NCBI RefSeq assembly: GCF_028858725.1
Contig: NC_084790.1
Location: 3,788,001-3,852,000, forward strand
Length of the DNA stretch: 64,000 nt
Direction of reading: 5' to 3'
DNA from: Colius striatus
Taxonomy: Eukaryota; Chordata; Aves; Coliiformes; Coliidae
Made by a program: the position numbers and the translations under genes. Positions 1 through 27,170 of this stretch are shown piece by piece (the first letter of the stretch is position 1; each line of letters opens with the position of its first letter). The notes below the pieces were generated by a model. It did not search any database. It had not been told where the DNA came from and saw nothing but the letters and a program-made list of their open reading frames with translations.

Positions 1-294
1 GAGAGCTTTCATCAAGCCCTCTGCTCCTCCACTGCAAAGTGCAAGCTCTGGTCAGGGTTTCAGGATTGGTGTTGCCACTGTGGCTTTACAAAACCAATAC
101 CTTGGTCTCACAGCTGAGGTTTCAAAATTCCTGTGAAGACTCCTGTGACACCCATTGTCTGGCCACACAACCCATCCGCCCCAGCTTCTGCTTCTGCGGC
201 CGCAGGTGAGCGCTGCCTGAAGTTTCTGATGTGCTCAGTGGCCCCAGGATGGAGAGATTTACTCTGCAGTGATGGGGTGTTAACAGACAGATAG

Positions 295-932
295 GGCTGA
301 ACATGGGCCAGCAGTGTGCCCAGGTGCCCAAGGACAAAGGCGTCCTGGCTTGTATAAGAAATGCTGCAGCCAGCAGGAGCAGGACAAGGGATTGTCCCCC
401 TGTGCTGGGCCCTGGGGAGGCTGCAGCTCCAGGGCTGTGCTCAGTGCTGGGCCCCTCACTCACTGCCACAGGGACACTGAGGGGCTGCAGCGTGGCCAGA
501 GCCGGGCACAGAGCTGGGGAAGGGGCTGGAGCACAAGGGTGCTGGGGAGGGGCTGATGGAATGGGGGTGTTCAGGCTGGAGAAGAGGAGGCTGAGGGGAG
601 ACAGGAGCACTCTGCAACTCCCTGACAGGAGGCTGCAGTGAGCTGGGGTCAGTGTCTGCTCCCAAGTGGCAGAACAAGAAGAAACATCCTCAAGTTGCCC
701 CAGGGGAGGTTGAGATTGGAACTGAGGCAGAACTGTTTCCCTGAGAAGGGTGTCAGCCCCTGTGCCAGGCTGCCCAGGGAGCTGGGGCAGTGCCCAGCCC
801 TGGAGGGATCCCAGAGCGGTGGAGCTGAGGTGCTGAGGGCTGTGGGTTAGTGGTGGGCTGGGCAGGGTGAGGGCAGGGCTGGGACTCCAGGAGCTTCGAG
901 GGCTTTTCCAGCCAAAATGATTCTGTGATGAA
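295..932 (+). mobile_element. CR1 LINE 3' fragment
   Basis: This is a 5'-truncated CR1 retrotransposon in sense orientation. It contains the reverse-transcriptase tail reading LEKRRLRGD (around 575-605) and ends at 915-932 with a CR1-type terminus (AAAATGATTCTGTG). The part from about 304 matches the usual CR1 phrase for a region reading 'cagcagtgtgcccaggtg'. It is one of three copies of what looks like the same subfamily here; the others are at 51.5 kb and 58.8 kb. It carries no intact reading frame. The 5' edge is approximate. Confidence 0.85.
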
Positions 933-2436
933 TTTGTGTAAAGCTGCTGCTCTGGGATGGAGCTTTGGGGGCAGTAGGGATTCTGCTCTGGTTGATCCTG
1001 GCAGAAGCAGGATCAGGGTCATTAATGAGGGCCTGGGGGATGAGCTGTGCTGTCCCGTGTGCCCACAGGTGGGTCCTCAGGGCCCTCAGAGCCTCATAGA
1101 CATGGCTGAAGTGGGGCTGCCATCATGCCAGCAGGCCACAGGGATCTGGCAGTGGCACCTGGCTTGGCATGATGAGGGGCAAGCAGGACACAGCTTCCCC
1201 TCACATCCCTGGCTGGTGATTCCCTGCACATGAGGAGCTTCAGGACCACTTGGCAAAGCCCAGGGGCCCCCATTCCCTGCCAGCCCTGGCGTGGCAGGCG
1301 GGTGCAGGCACTATCGGTGCCACCGAGGTGCTTCGCTGGAACTCAGTCAAGTGTGGAAAGTGCTGTCAGATTTTCCACTGCCGGGCTCTGGAGAGCGTCT
1401 CCGGCGCGTCCCTAACGGAGGGCTGTGCTATTTACAGCTCCCCTCGGTGCAAATGCACCCGCAGAATCAGTTGTCACGACTCACACAGCAAATGGTGAGG
1501 CCACGGCCATGCCACGGGGGCTGCACCGGGACGGCTGCGGAGCTGCTCCCGTAACCCCAGAGTCACTCCGCTTTTATATGCAGGGCTGTGTGTGCAGCAC
1601 ACACAGAGTGCACCACAGTGTCCCTACCGGGGGTTCTCCATCGCAAAATGTCCCTGGCAGGGGCCTCAGGGACACTGAGAGCTGCTAGAGCAGGAGCTGA
1701 GTTGTGGGAAGTTGGGCACCAACCGTGGGCGTCACTTGTTCCCTGGGGGTGAGGAGGGCGAGCCGCATCAGCCAGGGCTCTGCTGGTGTTAGCAGAAGGA
1801 ATCTGAGACACAAGCAAAGGCCATCAGCACTTGTCTGGCCGGGCACAGGCTGGTGGGAGCCCTGACCTTGCCATGCAGAGCTCCACCATGGTAGAAAAAG
1901 AGGTGCCCAGCAGCACGGCGTCCCACCGGCACACGACACAGCCAGTTACAGCCTGAGCTGGTCCACGAGACCCTCTACGGCCCCAACAGCCTGGGTACAG
2001 TGTCGTGGAGCAGGGAGACACAGTGCCCAGACCTGAGGATCTTGGGGCACAGCACCCCAGCCCGCCGTAGGGGAGAGAGCCTGGCCCCAGGCAGGACCAC
2101 GGGGCAGGAGATGTGGTTGTCAGCTGCTGCACCAGGGCTCTGCCGGGGGCAGGGAGGTGATGGCAGTGTTGTGGAGCACTTTCAGGGACCGAGTCCTCTG
2201 GTTTTGTACCCCTGAGGCCCTGCCCTGGGGGGGAGTTTGGGGAGGCCAGAGCACAGACTCATTACTGTAGGGAGTGGAGCATTGTCCCTGCACTAGCCTG
2301 AACTCCAGCCAGCTGCTGGCCCTGGGGACAGGGGCAGGGTTTGTCCTTGAGGTGTGTGTCCATCCCCCCATCACCTCCCCCCCAGCCAGAGCTGAGCCCT
2401 CCCCTCCCCTCCGGGTGCCCCTGCAGCTGCTCTGTC
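933..2436. other. Upstream flank of GJD3, no gene seen
   Basis: No conserved protein, RNA gene or clear repeat was recognised. Open frames here are short and have no recognisable motif. The stretch around 1360-1500 is less GC-rich and could hold a conserved noncoding element, but nothing in the sequence proves it. Confidence 0.5.
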
Positions 2437-2438
2437 TC

Positions 2439-2587
2439 TTTAAAAGGACTCCAGGCGTGGCTGTGGGATTGTCATCCCATCCCATCCCATCCCATCCCCA
2501 CCGGACAAGGGACTGGACAGCAGTCCCCAACAGCCCTGGACAGCCAGCGCCAGCTGTGCTGGCACACCGCGACCGCAGCCTCCACAG
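2439..2587 (+). promoter_or_regulatory. GJD3: Candidate GJD3 promoter and noncoding first exon
   Basis: A TATA-like TTTAAAAG lies at 2439-2446. A short (ATCCC)n run at about 2472-2499 sits where transcription would start. A consensus donor (CACAG|GTACCA) follows at 2587/2588. The GJD3 coding exon is preceded by a pyrimidine-rich tract and CAG at 2871-2873, so a 5' untranslated exon at about 2470-2587 spliced to 2874 is plausible. Many connexin genes have this two-exon design. This is inference from splice-site grammar only. Confidence 0.35.
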
Positions 2588-2880
2588 GTACCAGGGCTGA
2601 CCTGCGGGGCTGGGGGGGATCCGGGGGTATCTGGTGAGGGGAAACAAGGGATGAGGAACCTGCTCGTCCTGCTCCAGCTGGTGTCCTTGGACATATCTGT
2701 GGGGGAGTGGGTGCTGTGGTCACTCATGGTGGAGTGAGCAGGGCTGGCACCGCGAGCGGAGGCGGGGCGATGTGGCTGGGATTGGGATGGGGAGCTGGAG
2801 GGTGCCTCGCTGCCCGCTGGGGTCCATCCCGCTGGGCACAGCGTCTCCTCCAGCACTGACCCCGCTCCCGCAGCGCGGCC

Positions 2881-3609
2881 ATGGGCGAGTGGGGCTTCCT
2901 GAGCTCGCTGCTGGACGCTGTGCAGGAGCACTCGCCCATGGTGGGGAGGTTTTGGCTGGTGGTGATGCTCCTCTTCCGCATCCTGGTCTTGGCCACGGTG
3001 GGCAGCGACGTCTTCGAGGACGAGCAGGAGGAGTTTGTGTGCAACACGCAGCAGCCGGGCTGCAAACCCGTGTGCTACGACGCCGCCTTCCCCATCTCCC
3101 ACTACCGCTTCCTCGTCTTCCACGTCGTCGTGCTCTCGGCCCCCGCCGCCCTCTTTGTCATCTTCGCTGTGCACCAAGCAGCCAAACCGGGCGGCGGCGG
3201 GGCCCCGGGGCAGCGCGCCCGCCGCCTCCAGCCCTTCTACGTGGGCAGCGTGGTGGCACGGATTGCGGCCGAGCTGGGCTTCCTGCTGGGCCAGGCGCTG
3301 CTCTACGGCTTCAGGGTGCAGCCGCTCTTCGTGTGCCGCCGCCGGCCCTGCCCGCACCGCGTCGACTGCTTCGTCTCGCGCCCCACCGAGAAGACCGTCT
3401 TCATCCACTTCTACTTCGTGGTGGGGCTGATCTCGGCGCTGCTCAGCCTGGCCGAGCTCGCACACCTCCTGCGCAAAGGGCCCCCGCCACGGCCCGGCTG
3501 CTGCCAGCGGCCGCAGGAGCGCGGCACGGCCCCCGGCCAGCCGGCCGCCACCGCCCAGGAGCTCCGCTGCCCCGCTGTCCCCCCACCACGGGGGGACCTG
3601 ACGGTGTAG
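2881..3609 (+). CDS. GJD3: Connexin, gap junction protein delta 3
   Basis: The frame encodes 242 residues in a single exon with a strong start context (GCGGCCATGG). It begins MGEWGFLSSLLDAV, very close to human connexin 31.9 (GJD3). The connexin signature is complete: first extracellular loop cysteines at C54, C61 and C65 (C-x6-C-x3-C), and second loop cysteines at C152, C157 and C163 (C-x4-C-x5-C, followed by VSRPTEKT). Four hydrophobic segments lie near 23-41, 77-97, 121-141 and 173-193. Connexins assemble six to a hemichannel in the plasma membrane, and docked hemichannels pass ions and small metabolites between cells; the human protein forms low-conductance channels in heart and vessels. 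The cytoplasmic loop is Gly/Ala-rich. The tail is Pro-rich and shorter than human (242 versus about 294 residues). The neighbour RARA supports orthology. Confidence 0.93.
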   Translation: MGEWGFLSSLLDAVQEHSPMVGRFWLVVMLLFRILVLATVGSDVFEDEQEEFVCNTQQPGCKPVCYDAAFPISHYRFLVFHVVVLSAPAALFVIFAVHQAAKPGGGGAPGQRARRLQPFYVGSVVARIAAELGFLLGQALLYGFRVQPLFVCRRRPCPHRVDCFVSRPTEKTVFIHFYFVVGLISALLSLAELAHLLRKGPPPRPGCCQRPQERGTAPGQPAATAQELRCPAVPPPRGDLTV

Positions 3610-4189
3610 CCGGGCTCAGGCCATCGCTGCCACGAGCTGTGGCCGCTCTCAGCCCTGCCGCTGCCCTCGCCGTGCTGGAGAAGCGGGGCCGGGCTGTGCC
3701 CCAGTGCCCCCAGTTCCTGTTGTGGCTGGTGGATGGGCCTCACCCGGCAGCTGCTGGAAAAATACATGGACACAAAGGAAAACAAACAAGTCTCATCCCT
3801 ACGCAGGGGCAGGGACACCCCTGACCCCCCTCACTGCCCAGCCAGCCTGGCAGTTGGGGGGGGTTGGGAAGGGGGGGGGCAGAGCTGCTCCCACACCCTG
3901 TGCTGGGGGTTATCGTGAGCGCATCGGGGCTCTGCAGGGCCAGGGCTGGCCCCTGGCATATGGGCAACAGCTGCAGCATCAGGGCTGAGTTATGGGGATG
4001 CTGAGGACACCCTGAAGGGTTCTGCCTCACCCAGTCCAGCTTTTGGGGATAGCCAGAGACAGGACAAGCAGACTGGGGCGGGGGATCCCGAGGTGTCCTC
4101 CTGCAGGACTTGGGGATGTCACAGCCCTGACCACGTTCCACCTCCTCCCCTCCCTCTCCCAACCCAGTGCCCCCACGGCAAGAACGAGC

Positions 4190-5092
4190 CAAGCAGTAGA
4201 ATAAATAAACTTTATTCTGGAGCCAGCCCCCCCCGAATATCCCCATCCCCACCCCATCCTCCCCATGCTGGCAGGGCTGGGTCCCGCTCCTCGGGACGGC
4301 ATCACCACGTGCCCCCGCAGCCTCTACCTGCTATGGGGTGGTCAGGGCAGGGGCCCACCCAGAACCCTCTGACTCTAAAACCACTAAAATCTCAACAACA
4401 ACAGAAAAAAAAAAAAAAACAAAAACAACAAAAAAAAGAGATTGAATAATAATAAATGGTGTGCCCACCCCCGCCCTCTGCCCCAGAGACCCCCCCCTCC
4501 CCACCCCCAGCAGCACCCGCCGTGGCACCTCCACCTGCACAGGCCTACAAACCCCTCCAAACTTTTACAAAGGTTTTAAAACGTATTTATAGATATTTAT
4601 AGATATTTATATATATATACTTTGCTTTCTTTTTCTCTTTTAAATGACTCTGCTGCTGCTTCCTCGGCGTGCGGGGTCTGGCCGGGTCCTCCCCGCCGGA
4701 TGGTCGTGAGGGGTTTGGGGGGGCTGGGGGGGGAGGCTCGATGGTGGAGGTCCCGTGTGTGCTGGTGCTGGTTGGGGCAGGGGTATCCCCGGGGGGGGCC
4801 ACAGCCTAGGGCCCCCCCTGCCCCTGAAATGTGACTCAACCAACGCGCTTGGCCCAGGGCTGGGGGTCCGCGAGGCTCACCGCGGGCTCCGCGTGGGCTG
4901 CGGGGGGTTTGCTGGGGGTTGGGGGTCGGGGGGGGGTCCCAGGGCTGCGCCGGCGGGGGTGGGGGGGGCTGTCAAGGAGTCCACCCCGGGGGGGGCTGCA
5001 GCCAGGGCCGAGGCACAGGGTGTCGTGACCCCCCCCCGGGGCTGCGTGTGCCGGCGTTGCCGGGCTCTGTCCTGGCGCGCGCCGGGCGCGGG
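4190..5092 (-). other. RARA: RARA 3' untranslated region
   Basis: About 0.9 kb lies between the RARA stop codon (5095-5093) and the minus-strand AATAAA at 4211-4216. It has AU-rich stretches: repeated ATAAATAT-type motifs from the 4583-4620 block, and a poly-U tract where the plus strand is A-rich at 4405-4436. Such elements often govern mRNA stability. No coding potential was recognised. Confidence 0.7.
4200..4216. terminator. Overlapping poly(A) signals of GJD3 and RARA
   Basis: Two AATAAA hexamers on the plus strand (4200-4205 and 4204-4209) lie directly against an AATAAA on the minus strand (TTTATT at 4211-4216). The first pair would end GJD3 near 4215-4235, and the minus one would end RARA near 4180-4200. 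The two convergent messages would therefore overlap at their 3' ends by a few dozen bases. Confidence 0.75.
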
Positions 5093-20036
<14,944 letters not shown>

Positions 20037-20165
20037 GGTGGCGGCTCTCCGGTGTGGGGTGGGGGGCTCTCAGGCGCGGGGCACGGGGGCCGAGCAGAGC
20101 ATGGGGCCCACGGGCGACGCGCTGCCCGGCAGCTGTTCGCTCTGGCGGCACCGGCTCCTGCGGCA

Positions 20166-23100
20166 CTGTGGGGAGAGCAGAGTGTGGCAGGGGGGTTAGT
20201 AGAGGGGCCAAGATGCATGATCCCCACCCAGATGTGCCTCAGTTTCCCCAGACCGACCCTCCCCACGCCCGGGGGCCGCATCCCCTCCCGAGGGTGCAGC
20301 CGGCAGCGCCCAGTGCTCCGCATGAGATTAATGACAATCCCCCAGATTAACGACACCGGGACCGGCGGGGCCCGGCAGGCGCGGGTCGCTAATCCCGGCT
20401 TAGCGGCCGAGGGGACAGCGTGGGGACACTGCGGCCCCACAGCACACCTGCCCCCTCGGGACAGGGAACCAGGCCGTGGGGCCCCTAAACCTGCAGCCCC
20501 AGGCCTGCCCTGGCAGCAAGGACTCACAGCACGGGTCCCAAGGGGGCTGCAGCCCCTGTCCCAGGCGTGGGGTCTGTGAGGCAGCTGTGGGGTGGACGGG
20601 CACACCGGGGTCCCCTGAGGACAGCGGCTCGGCGCCAGCCCAGCTCTGCCGTCACAGCCACGCGCCCCCACCGGCTCCGCTCCCCATCCCCACACATCTG
20701 CACCGAGTGCGAGGGGGCTCAGCTGCCTGGCCCACGGGCAGGAGCGGGCTCAGAGACCCTGGGACCAGCAGCCAGGGGCTCAGCGTGCCCACCACCGCTG
20801 CCCATCGCCACACAGCCCCCTCCCCGTGCCGTGTGCCGCTCCGGCAGCTCCCACGCCAATCCTTGGGGCACAGACCCCCGCGGCCCGGGCCAGGGTGGGG
20901 GGCGGCGGTGGGAAGGGGGGCACGGGGCTTTCACAATCCCGGGCTGGCTGTTTATTTAAGCGCTGGCGCGGGGCCCGGCGGGGGCTGTTTATTTGCCGAG
21001 AGTGCTGGCTCCTGGCCCCGCGGAGGCGGAAAAGGATCCAGAGGAACAAGGCTGGGCCGCCCGGCGAGGCACTGGGGAGGGGCTGGGCCGGGCACGGCCC
21101 TGCCCGTCCCCCCCCAGCACCCAGCTGGGTGTACTCACTGCAGGCAGGAACCCCATCCTCACACCAGCATCCCCAGCCCCAGTGCCGACCCCCACCCGTG
21201 GGGACCTGCCGGAACACCCGGGAGGAGACGCACGGTGCAGCTGCCCCCGTGGTGGTGGGCACCTGGCAATGGCTGAGGTGGGGGTCACATCCCACCGCAT
21301 GCCATACCCTGGCACAGGGAGCCTTGCTGGGAGCCACAGCACGTGCAGGATTGCTACGGGCACCGTCGAGGCACGGTGTCGGATGCCGGGTCAGCGTCCG
21401 CTCGATCCACAGCTCAGGGCAAGGGAGGTGACAGACCTCGCATGGGGTCCCCGTGTGAGGACACAGGGACACTGGACCCCAGGGTGGGGGTCTGTCACGG
21501 CCCTCCCAGCCAGGCTGTGGCCCCTGAGCCGCACTGGCCATGGGGAGTAGCAGGGAGGGAGCCGCAGGAAGAACTGTTTATGTTTGCTGGTGCCAAGTGC
21601 TCACGGGGCACCGTGCCAACCGCGCCAGGACCCAATTACTCAACCCGCTCCTGCTCCCCCACATGCCACTGCCCTGGGATCGAGTCAGGCCAGCACCCCG
21701 GCCTGGCCACCGTGCACCTCAAACATAGAGGGGGGGTTGCTGGCCCCTCTTTCCCAAAGCCCCATGGGACCAGCAGTAGCCAGGAGGGTCCAGGGAGCCC
21801 AGCCAGTCCTGATCCCATGGGGTCCCATCGCTAGAAAGAGCCGCAGCCTGGAAGAGCCCGCCACAGGTCCTTGTGCAAGCACAGACCCCGGCACACCGCT
21901 GCTCCCTGATCTGCAAGTCCTGGGCATCCCAAAGAGAGGTCCTGGGCATTTTGTCCCCAAGCCAGCAGTGTGGGGTTGAAGGCCACGCAGCCCCTCGTCA
22001 GGGGCCCGCACTCGCCCTTCCCCGGCGCCTTTTCCTCCAGTCCCCAGCAGGAGCTGGACGGGGCTCGGAGCTTCCTGGAATCCAGTGCCTCATTCCAGCC
22101 CCACAGAAAACACGGCCGCGGGGCCCGGGCCAAATCCCAGCCACGAGGAACCTCTTCCCGCCCAGGCCAGGGGCGGCCCCCGGGAGCGGACAGACGGACG
22201 GACACGCAGAACAGTTCCCAGGGCTGGCGGCGGCTCCAGCTGCGGCTGCTGGAGCCTTGACTCCAAGCAGGGCACGAAGCCCACCCCACGCGCTCAGAAA
22301 GGTCTGGGCAGCGCTGGCGCACTCTCCCCACCCCTCTCCAAACAAGAGACCCCCTTCTAAAAATGCAGTCCTCAGCTGTGACCCCAGGCTGGGTTCACTC
22401 CCCGCACCCAGGCAGGGCCACATCGCGCTCCCTTGCACGGCCGACACCAACCACAGAGCGACAGGGATCGCACCAGGACAGAGGCACCGCAACACCCATC
22501 CCCTCGGTGGCTGCTCCCACCTCTGCCAGGCAGGGCCCCAGGGGCTCCCCCAACCCGCTGGTGCAGGCAGCATCCCCAGCACCAGTGCTCACACCACCAA
22601 ACCCAGCCGCCCTTCCTGCCGGGGCACACGGCGTTGGCAGCACCCGGATGCGACACGCCGTGAGCGGCGGCACCGCCCTGGCCCCCCCTCCCCAGCACGG
22701 CGGGGGCAAGCAGGGCCAGAGCTGCTCTGGGGTGCCTGGCAGGGTGGTGGGCAGCGACCGAGCCCTTCCTGTCATGCCTGTGGGCACCGCGCTCCTGGCC
22801 GCAGCTTCCCCTTGCCGCTCTCGATTCCTGGGAGGACAGGTTTCGGTTCATCCCCAGCTCCCCCCCGTCACCTCACTCCGCTGCCACCCCTGACTCCGTC
22901 ACCCCACTCCCCCGCCATCCTGAACTCCGTCACCCCGGTCCCTTGCCCTGGTGCCGCTGCCACCCCGGAGCCCACCGCCCCTCGCCAGCCCGCTCTGCTC
23001 CCCAGATCCGGCAGCGGTGGCTGTTTGCCTGCGTGCGCCAATCCTCACCGGGACGGGCCACGGGGACACCCTGGTGCCAGTCCTCTGCCGCAGCATGTGG

Positions 23101-26100
23101 GTAGGAGGAAGGGGTGCCGTGGCCCCGGCGGGGGGAGCGGGGTGGCCCCGCTCGGCTGGCAGCCGCCCTGGCAGGGCAGGAAGCGCCCGCGGAGCCGCTG
23201 TGCGGTCGCAGCCTGTGGTTTCCTCGCTGCTGTCAGCGCAAAGCCCGGGGTGGCCTCACACGCGAGGCCAAGGGCCCGGCTGCCCTCTGCCACCGCCACC
23301 ACCCCTGGCAGCCCTAGCTTCCCCCTCCCCAGGCCAGCCAGGGCGGCGCGGGGGGGTGTGAGGTACCCCCCTGGTAGCTGAGCCAACCGAGACCCCCTCC
23401 CTTTATCCCCACGGCATCTCAGCCGTGAGTCACCGTCACGTTTCTCACGTCCCCGGGCAGGCGTGAATCATGCCCCAGCCCTGCAGCAGGGCCAGAGCCA
23501 GCGGCACACGCTCGGCACAGGCAGCCTTGCACCAGAGCCAGGGCTGCCCATGGCCCTCCTGCAAAGGGATCCGTGGATGCTGGGGCCAGTGCAGATGCCA
23601 GGCCCTGGGTGCTGCTCCCAAGGTCCAGCAGCACATCCCAGGATTCACTCAGGTCCGTTGCAGCCCCGCTGCCCCCAGACTCCAGCGACCTGCAGGCCAG
23701 CAGCAGCCCACACCCGGCCACCACCACTTCCCCCAGCACCGACATAGGGCCAGAGCCACAACGGTGGCCAGCGGGGACAGTGTCCACTGCGGCACTCAGC
23801 AGCCCCACAGCGTGGGTCCTCACCCCGGTACCCCCATGTCCCGCTGCGGGGTGGGAGCCACAAACTGAAATTCCACCTGTCGCGGCAGGGCCGGCTCCGG
23901 TTACGCCGGGAACGTGCCGCTCCGGTTACACCTCCCGCACCCACCACCAGACACACCATTCTTCTGCAGGAACAGGTGCCACGGCCCCCTCCACAGCCCC
24001 CAGGACAGCCATGACGGTGCCACACCAGCACCACGGGTGCTGGCTCGCCGGACCCTAGAAGGAGTGGGCCAGGCCAGCTCAACTCTAAAGGCCCAAGGGT
24101 GTGCAGGCCCACCAGCCCCTCAGCACCCTGGGGACCCCCAGCCTGGCACCGCCTGCCCATGCAGGGCGACCCCGACCCTGAGGATGAGCCCAGGTCTTGC
24201 AGCCCAGCCCTGCCAATCAGGGACGTCTCGGTCCCAGGGTGCCCCATCCGGGTTCCCTGCGAGCTCCCAGGAAGCAGCAGGATTGCAGCGCAGCAGCCCC
24301 TGGTTGTTTTTAGCCCTGGATGCACCACGGCAGCCAGCGCCCTGAGAACGGCGTGCCGGGAACAGCACGGCCCCAGACAGCCCTTTCTGGCTCGGCGACA
24401 GCCGGCAGACAAGTGCAGCTGGCTGCACCACCAGCCCGGGGCACGGCACGGGGCCACTCGGGACACAGTGCCCGGAGCTGGCGTGGGCGGACGGACCCCG
24501 CGGGGCAGGCAGCTGCCTGACACCCCCGGACACCGGTATTCGGTGGCATCATGCCCCCCAGCCAGGGCAGGTTCCTCGGGGGTGGGCTGAGATCAAGCCA
24601 GGCAAGGTTGGGACCCGGTGTACTTGGGGAGGCGGAGTAGGCAAATCACCTTGTGCCACACAGCCAGGCCGGCTGCGGGAGGGAGAGCATGCGGACGTGT
24701 GCCGCTGCCGTGTCCCCCGTCACGGCCTGGCAGGGACGAACAGAGGCCATGGCGGGCGCACGCGGCCCCTCGCCGGGCCCTGCCACGAGCCACCCCCCCC
24801 CCCTTTTGCTAAGCTGCCTCCAGCCGCAGGGAGATTAACCCATTTTCTGTAATCAGCACATGTGTCACCGCAGATATGATCGCAGCCCCCCCTCCCTCCC
24901 CCTGCCTCTCCGTGCTTGCTGGCACCGCAGCCCTTCCCCCTGAGCCCCAGAGCTGGCACTGGCGAGGGGGGGCGCGTGCCCCATGGGATAGGGCACACAC
25001 TGGAAGGGCCCCACAGCTCTGCCAGCTAAGGGGGTCCCCTGAAGTCCTGCAGCAGCAGCACCCCAAAAAAAAGGGTGCGTGGGACTCCAGAGCCCAGTCC
25101 CCCCCGCCGTGGCAGCGCCGGTATCGGTGCGGGCCCTTGCTGGGGTGGGTGTCCCCAGGCACACACTGCCCACAGCCAGCGCAGCCGAGGGTGGCACGCT
25201 GACATGCCAGAGCCTCCTGGTTATAAATAGAGTCGGAGCCGCGGTGAATCCCAGCGCCGCAGGGCAGGCGGCAGCACGGGCCCTCCCCAGGCTCGGCGGC
25301 CACAATGCTGCTCCCGGCACGGGGACCGAGCGCCGGGGACGCGGCGGGTGCGCAAGGCAGGACGGGCACACCGGCTGGGACGCAGCACCCACCGGCACCG
25401 GGCGCTGTGGGATGGGGCAGGGGGCCGTGCCCCCCTCACCGCCGTCCCGCTGCCCGCCGGTGGTGGCCACGTCACCCGGCGAGGGGTCCGTGAGCGGCGG
25501 GTGAAGGGATCGCGCACCCACCGGCACCCACCGACGCGGGCAGCGGCGCGCCACGCGTGTCCCCGTGCTGCAGCAAGGTCACCCCCAAGGGCAGGGCGCA
25601 GGGCCCATGGGTGACATATGGCCCGGGAGGGGCGGCCGTGGGGCCGCTAAGCCCCGGAGCCGTCACCCGCTAATCCCGGCACTGAGCCCGGCGGCAGGGC
25701 CACCGCACCCAGAGCCCCCGGCCGGCTCCTGCCCGACCTCACCCCACGCCGGGGCGGGACGACCACCCCTGCAGCAGTGGGCACTGCGGGAAAGCCCTTG
25801 TGCCTGCATGTGTCCCAACCCACCCCCCAGTCCCTCCAGCACCCCCCCGGGCTGCGGGATGGCCCCTGCCACTCAATGAGGTCAAAGGTCAGAGGCACGG
25901 ATTTGGGGGACACCCCGACTCGGACGGGCAGATGGGCTCCGCAGCGGCTTCCCGAGCCCCTCGGGGGGCTGCTGCCCATCCCGCGCGGGTATCCCCCTCC
26001 CCACGGCCAGGGAAGCCCCCGCCAGAACGACCCCCCCACCCCTCCACACACACACACACACACACACAACCCCTTCCGCTGCCAGGAGCCCCCTCGAGGG

Positions 26101-27170
26101 TTCCACCGCCCCCAGGCATCTGCTGCGGCGGAGGGGAGGCGGCGGTCGGCGCCCCCCGCCCGGCCCCCCCCGGCCCCGCCGCCGCGCCAGCGCCCTGTCA
26201 GCGGCGGAGAGCGATGGCTTCCTCCGCCCGCCGGCCAGGAAACGGCGCAGACGCCGCTCCCGCCTCCCGGACCCCGGCTCCGGCCCCCGCCGCCCCCCGC
26301 GCCCTCGGCCCTGCTCACCCGCCGGGCCTCGCCGTCTGCGCTCCGGTCCCCCCGCACCCCGAAAAGGGGAAGCGGCCTCGGCCTCCCCCTCCCGCCCGCC
26401 CCCGCCGGAGGAGGCGGGGGGGAACCTGGCTGCCCGCACCGGCGGTCCCGGGGGGGAGGGGGTGGTCCGGCGATCCCGGGGGGGGGTTTCCCCCCCAGCC
26501 CCGTGCTCCCTTGCCGTGCCTTGGATCCCCCCGGGGTGGTGGCAGACCTCGGTCCCCCGAGTTGGGGGTGCCCCGGGCCCTCGGTGTGGCGGGGGAGGGC
26601 GGGCAGCGCCGCCGCTCGTTAGAGCCCGGGCAGCCGGCCCTGGGACGACGGACCCCATCACTGGTAACTGGGGGGTCCCCAGCACCGTCAAGGCCGAAGG
26701 AGAGGGGGAGTGGGCGGGAGCAAAGCCAAGATCGGGAACCGGGGCGAGGGTCAACGCTACAGCGCCGGGGCTCACGGCAGCCTCGGCCAGGCGGGGGCCC
26801 TTACCCCCTCCACCCCCGGGGGAGGAACCCCACTACCGAAACAGAGCGAGGGCGATCTCAGGGACCCCTTACCGGAGAACGATCCCCGGCGCCACCTCCG
26901 GAGTTGGGACCCCCCCCCCGCCCGGCCCTGAGACCCTTCGAACCACCGTCGGCGAGACCCTCTTCCCACAGCCTCTCACAGAGGCGGGGGGAGGCAACAC
27001 CGACCCACAGCAGGGGGAACCCTGTGTGCACGGCGGGACGGCCCCCACCACCCACACCCGGTCCCGACACCCCCGCGAGAGCGGCGGCGCTCCCCTCCCC
27101 CCCGACGGCCAGCGGGTTCGCGGCTCCCCCCCTCCCAAAACCCCCAACAACAGGCAGCCCACCCCTTTAC
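20166..27170 (-). other. RARA: RARA intron 1
   Basis: About 7 kb of GC-rich intron with no coding exon seen on either strand. Patches of interest are the GATTAA-rich block at 20,310-20,352, two GCTGTTTATTT forkhead-like sites 40 bp apart at 20,947 and 20,985, a mixed-composition block at 24,830-24,890, and a CTATTTATAA (MEF2 or TATA type) at about 25,220-25,230. The right end passes into a CpG island. The intron assignment depends on the exon 1 position, which is tentative. Confidence 0.5.

Noticed and set aside
2772-3824. 350-residue plus-strand frame overlapping GJD3
   Set aside because: Out-of-frame shadow of the connexin exon. Arg/Pro/Ala-rich and without motifs.
25210-25235. TATAAATAG-type box as a promoter for an unknown gene
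   Set aside because: No reading frame, exon or splice site follows it in a convincing way. A similar box at 29,472 also lacks a transcript.
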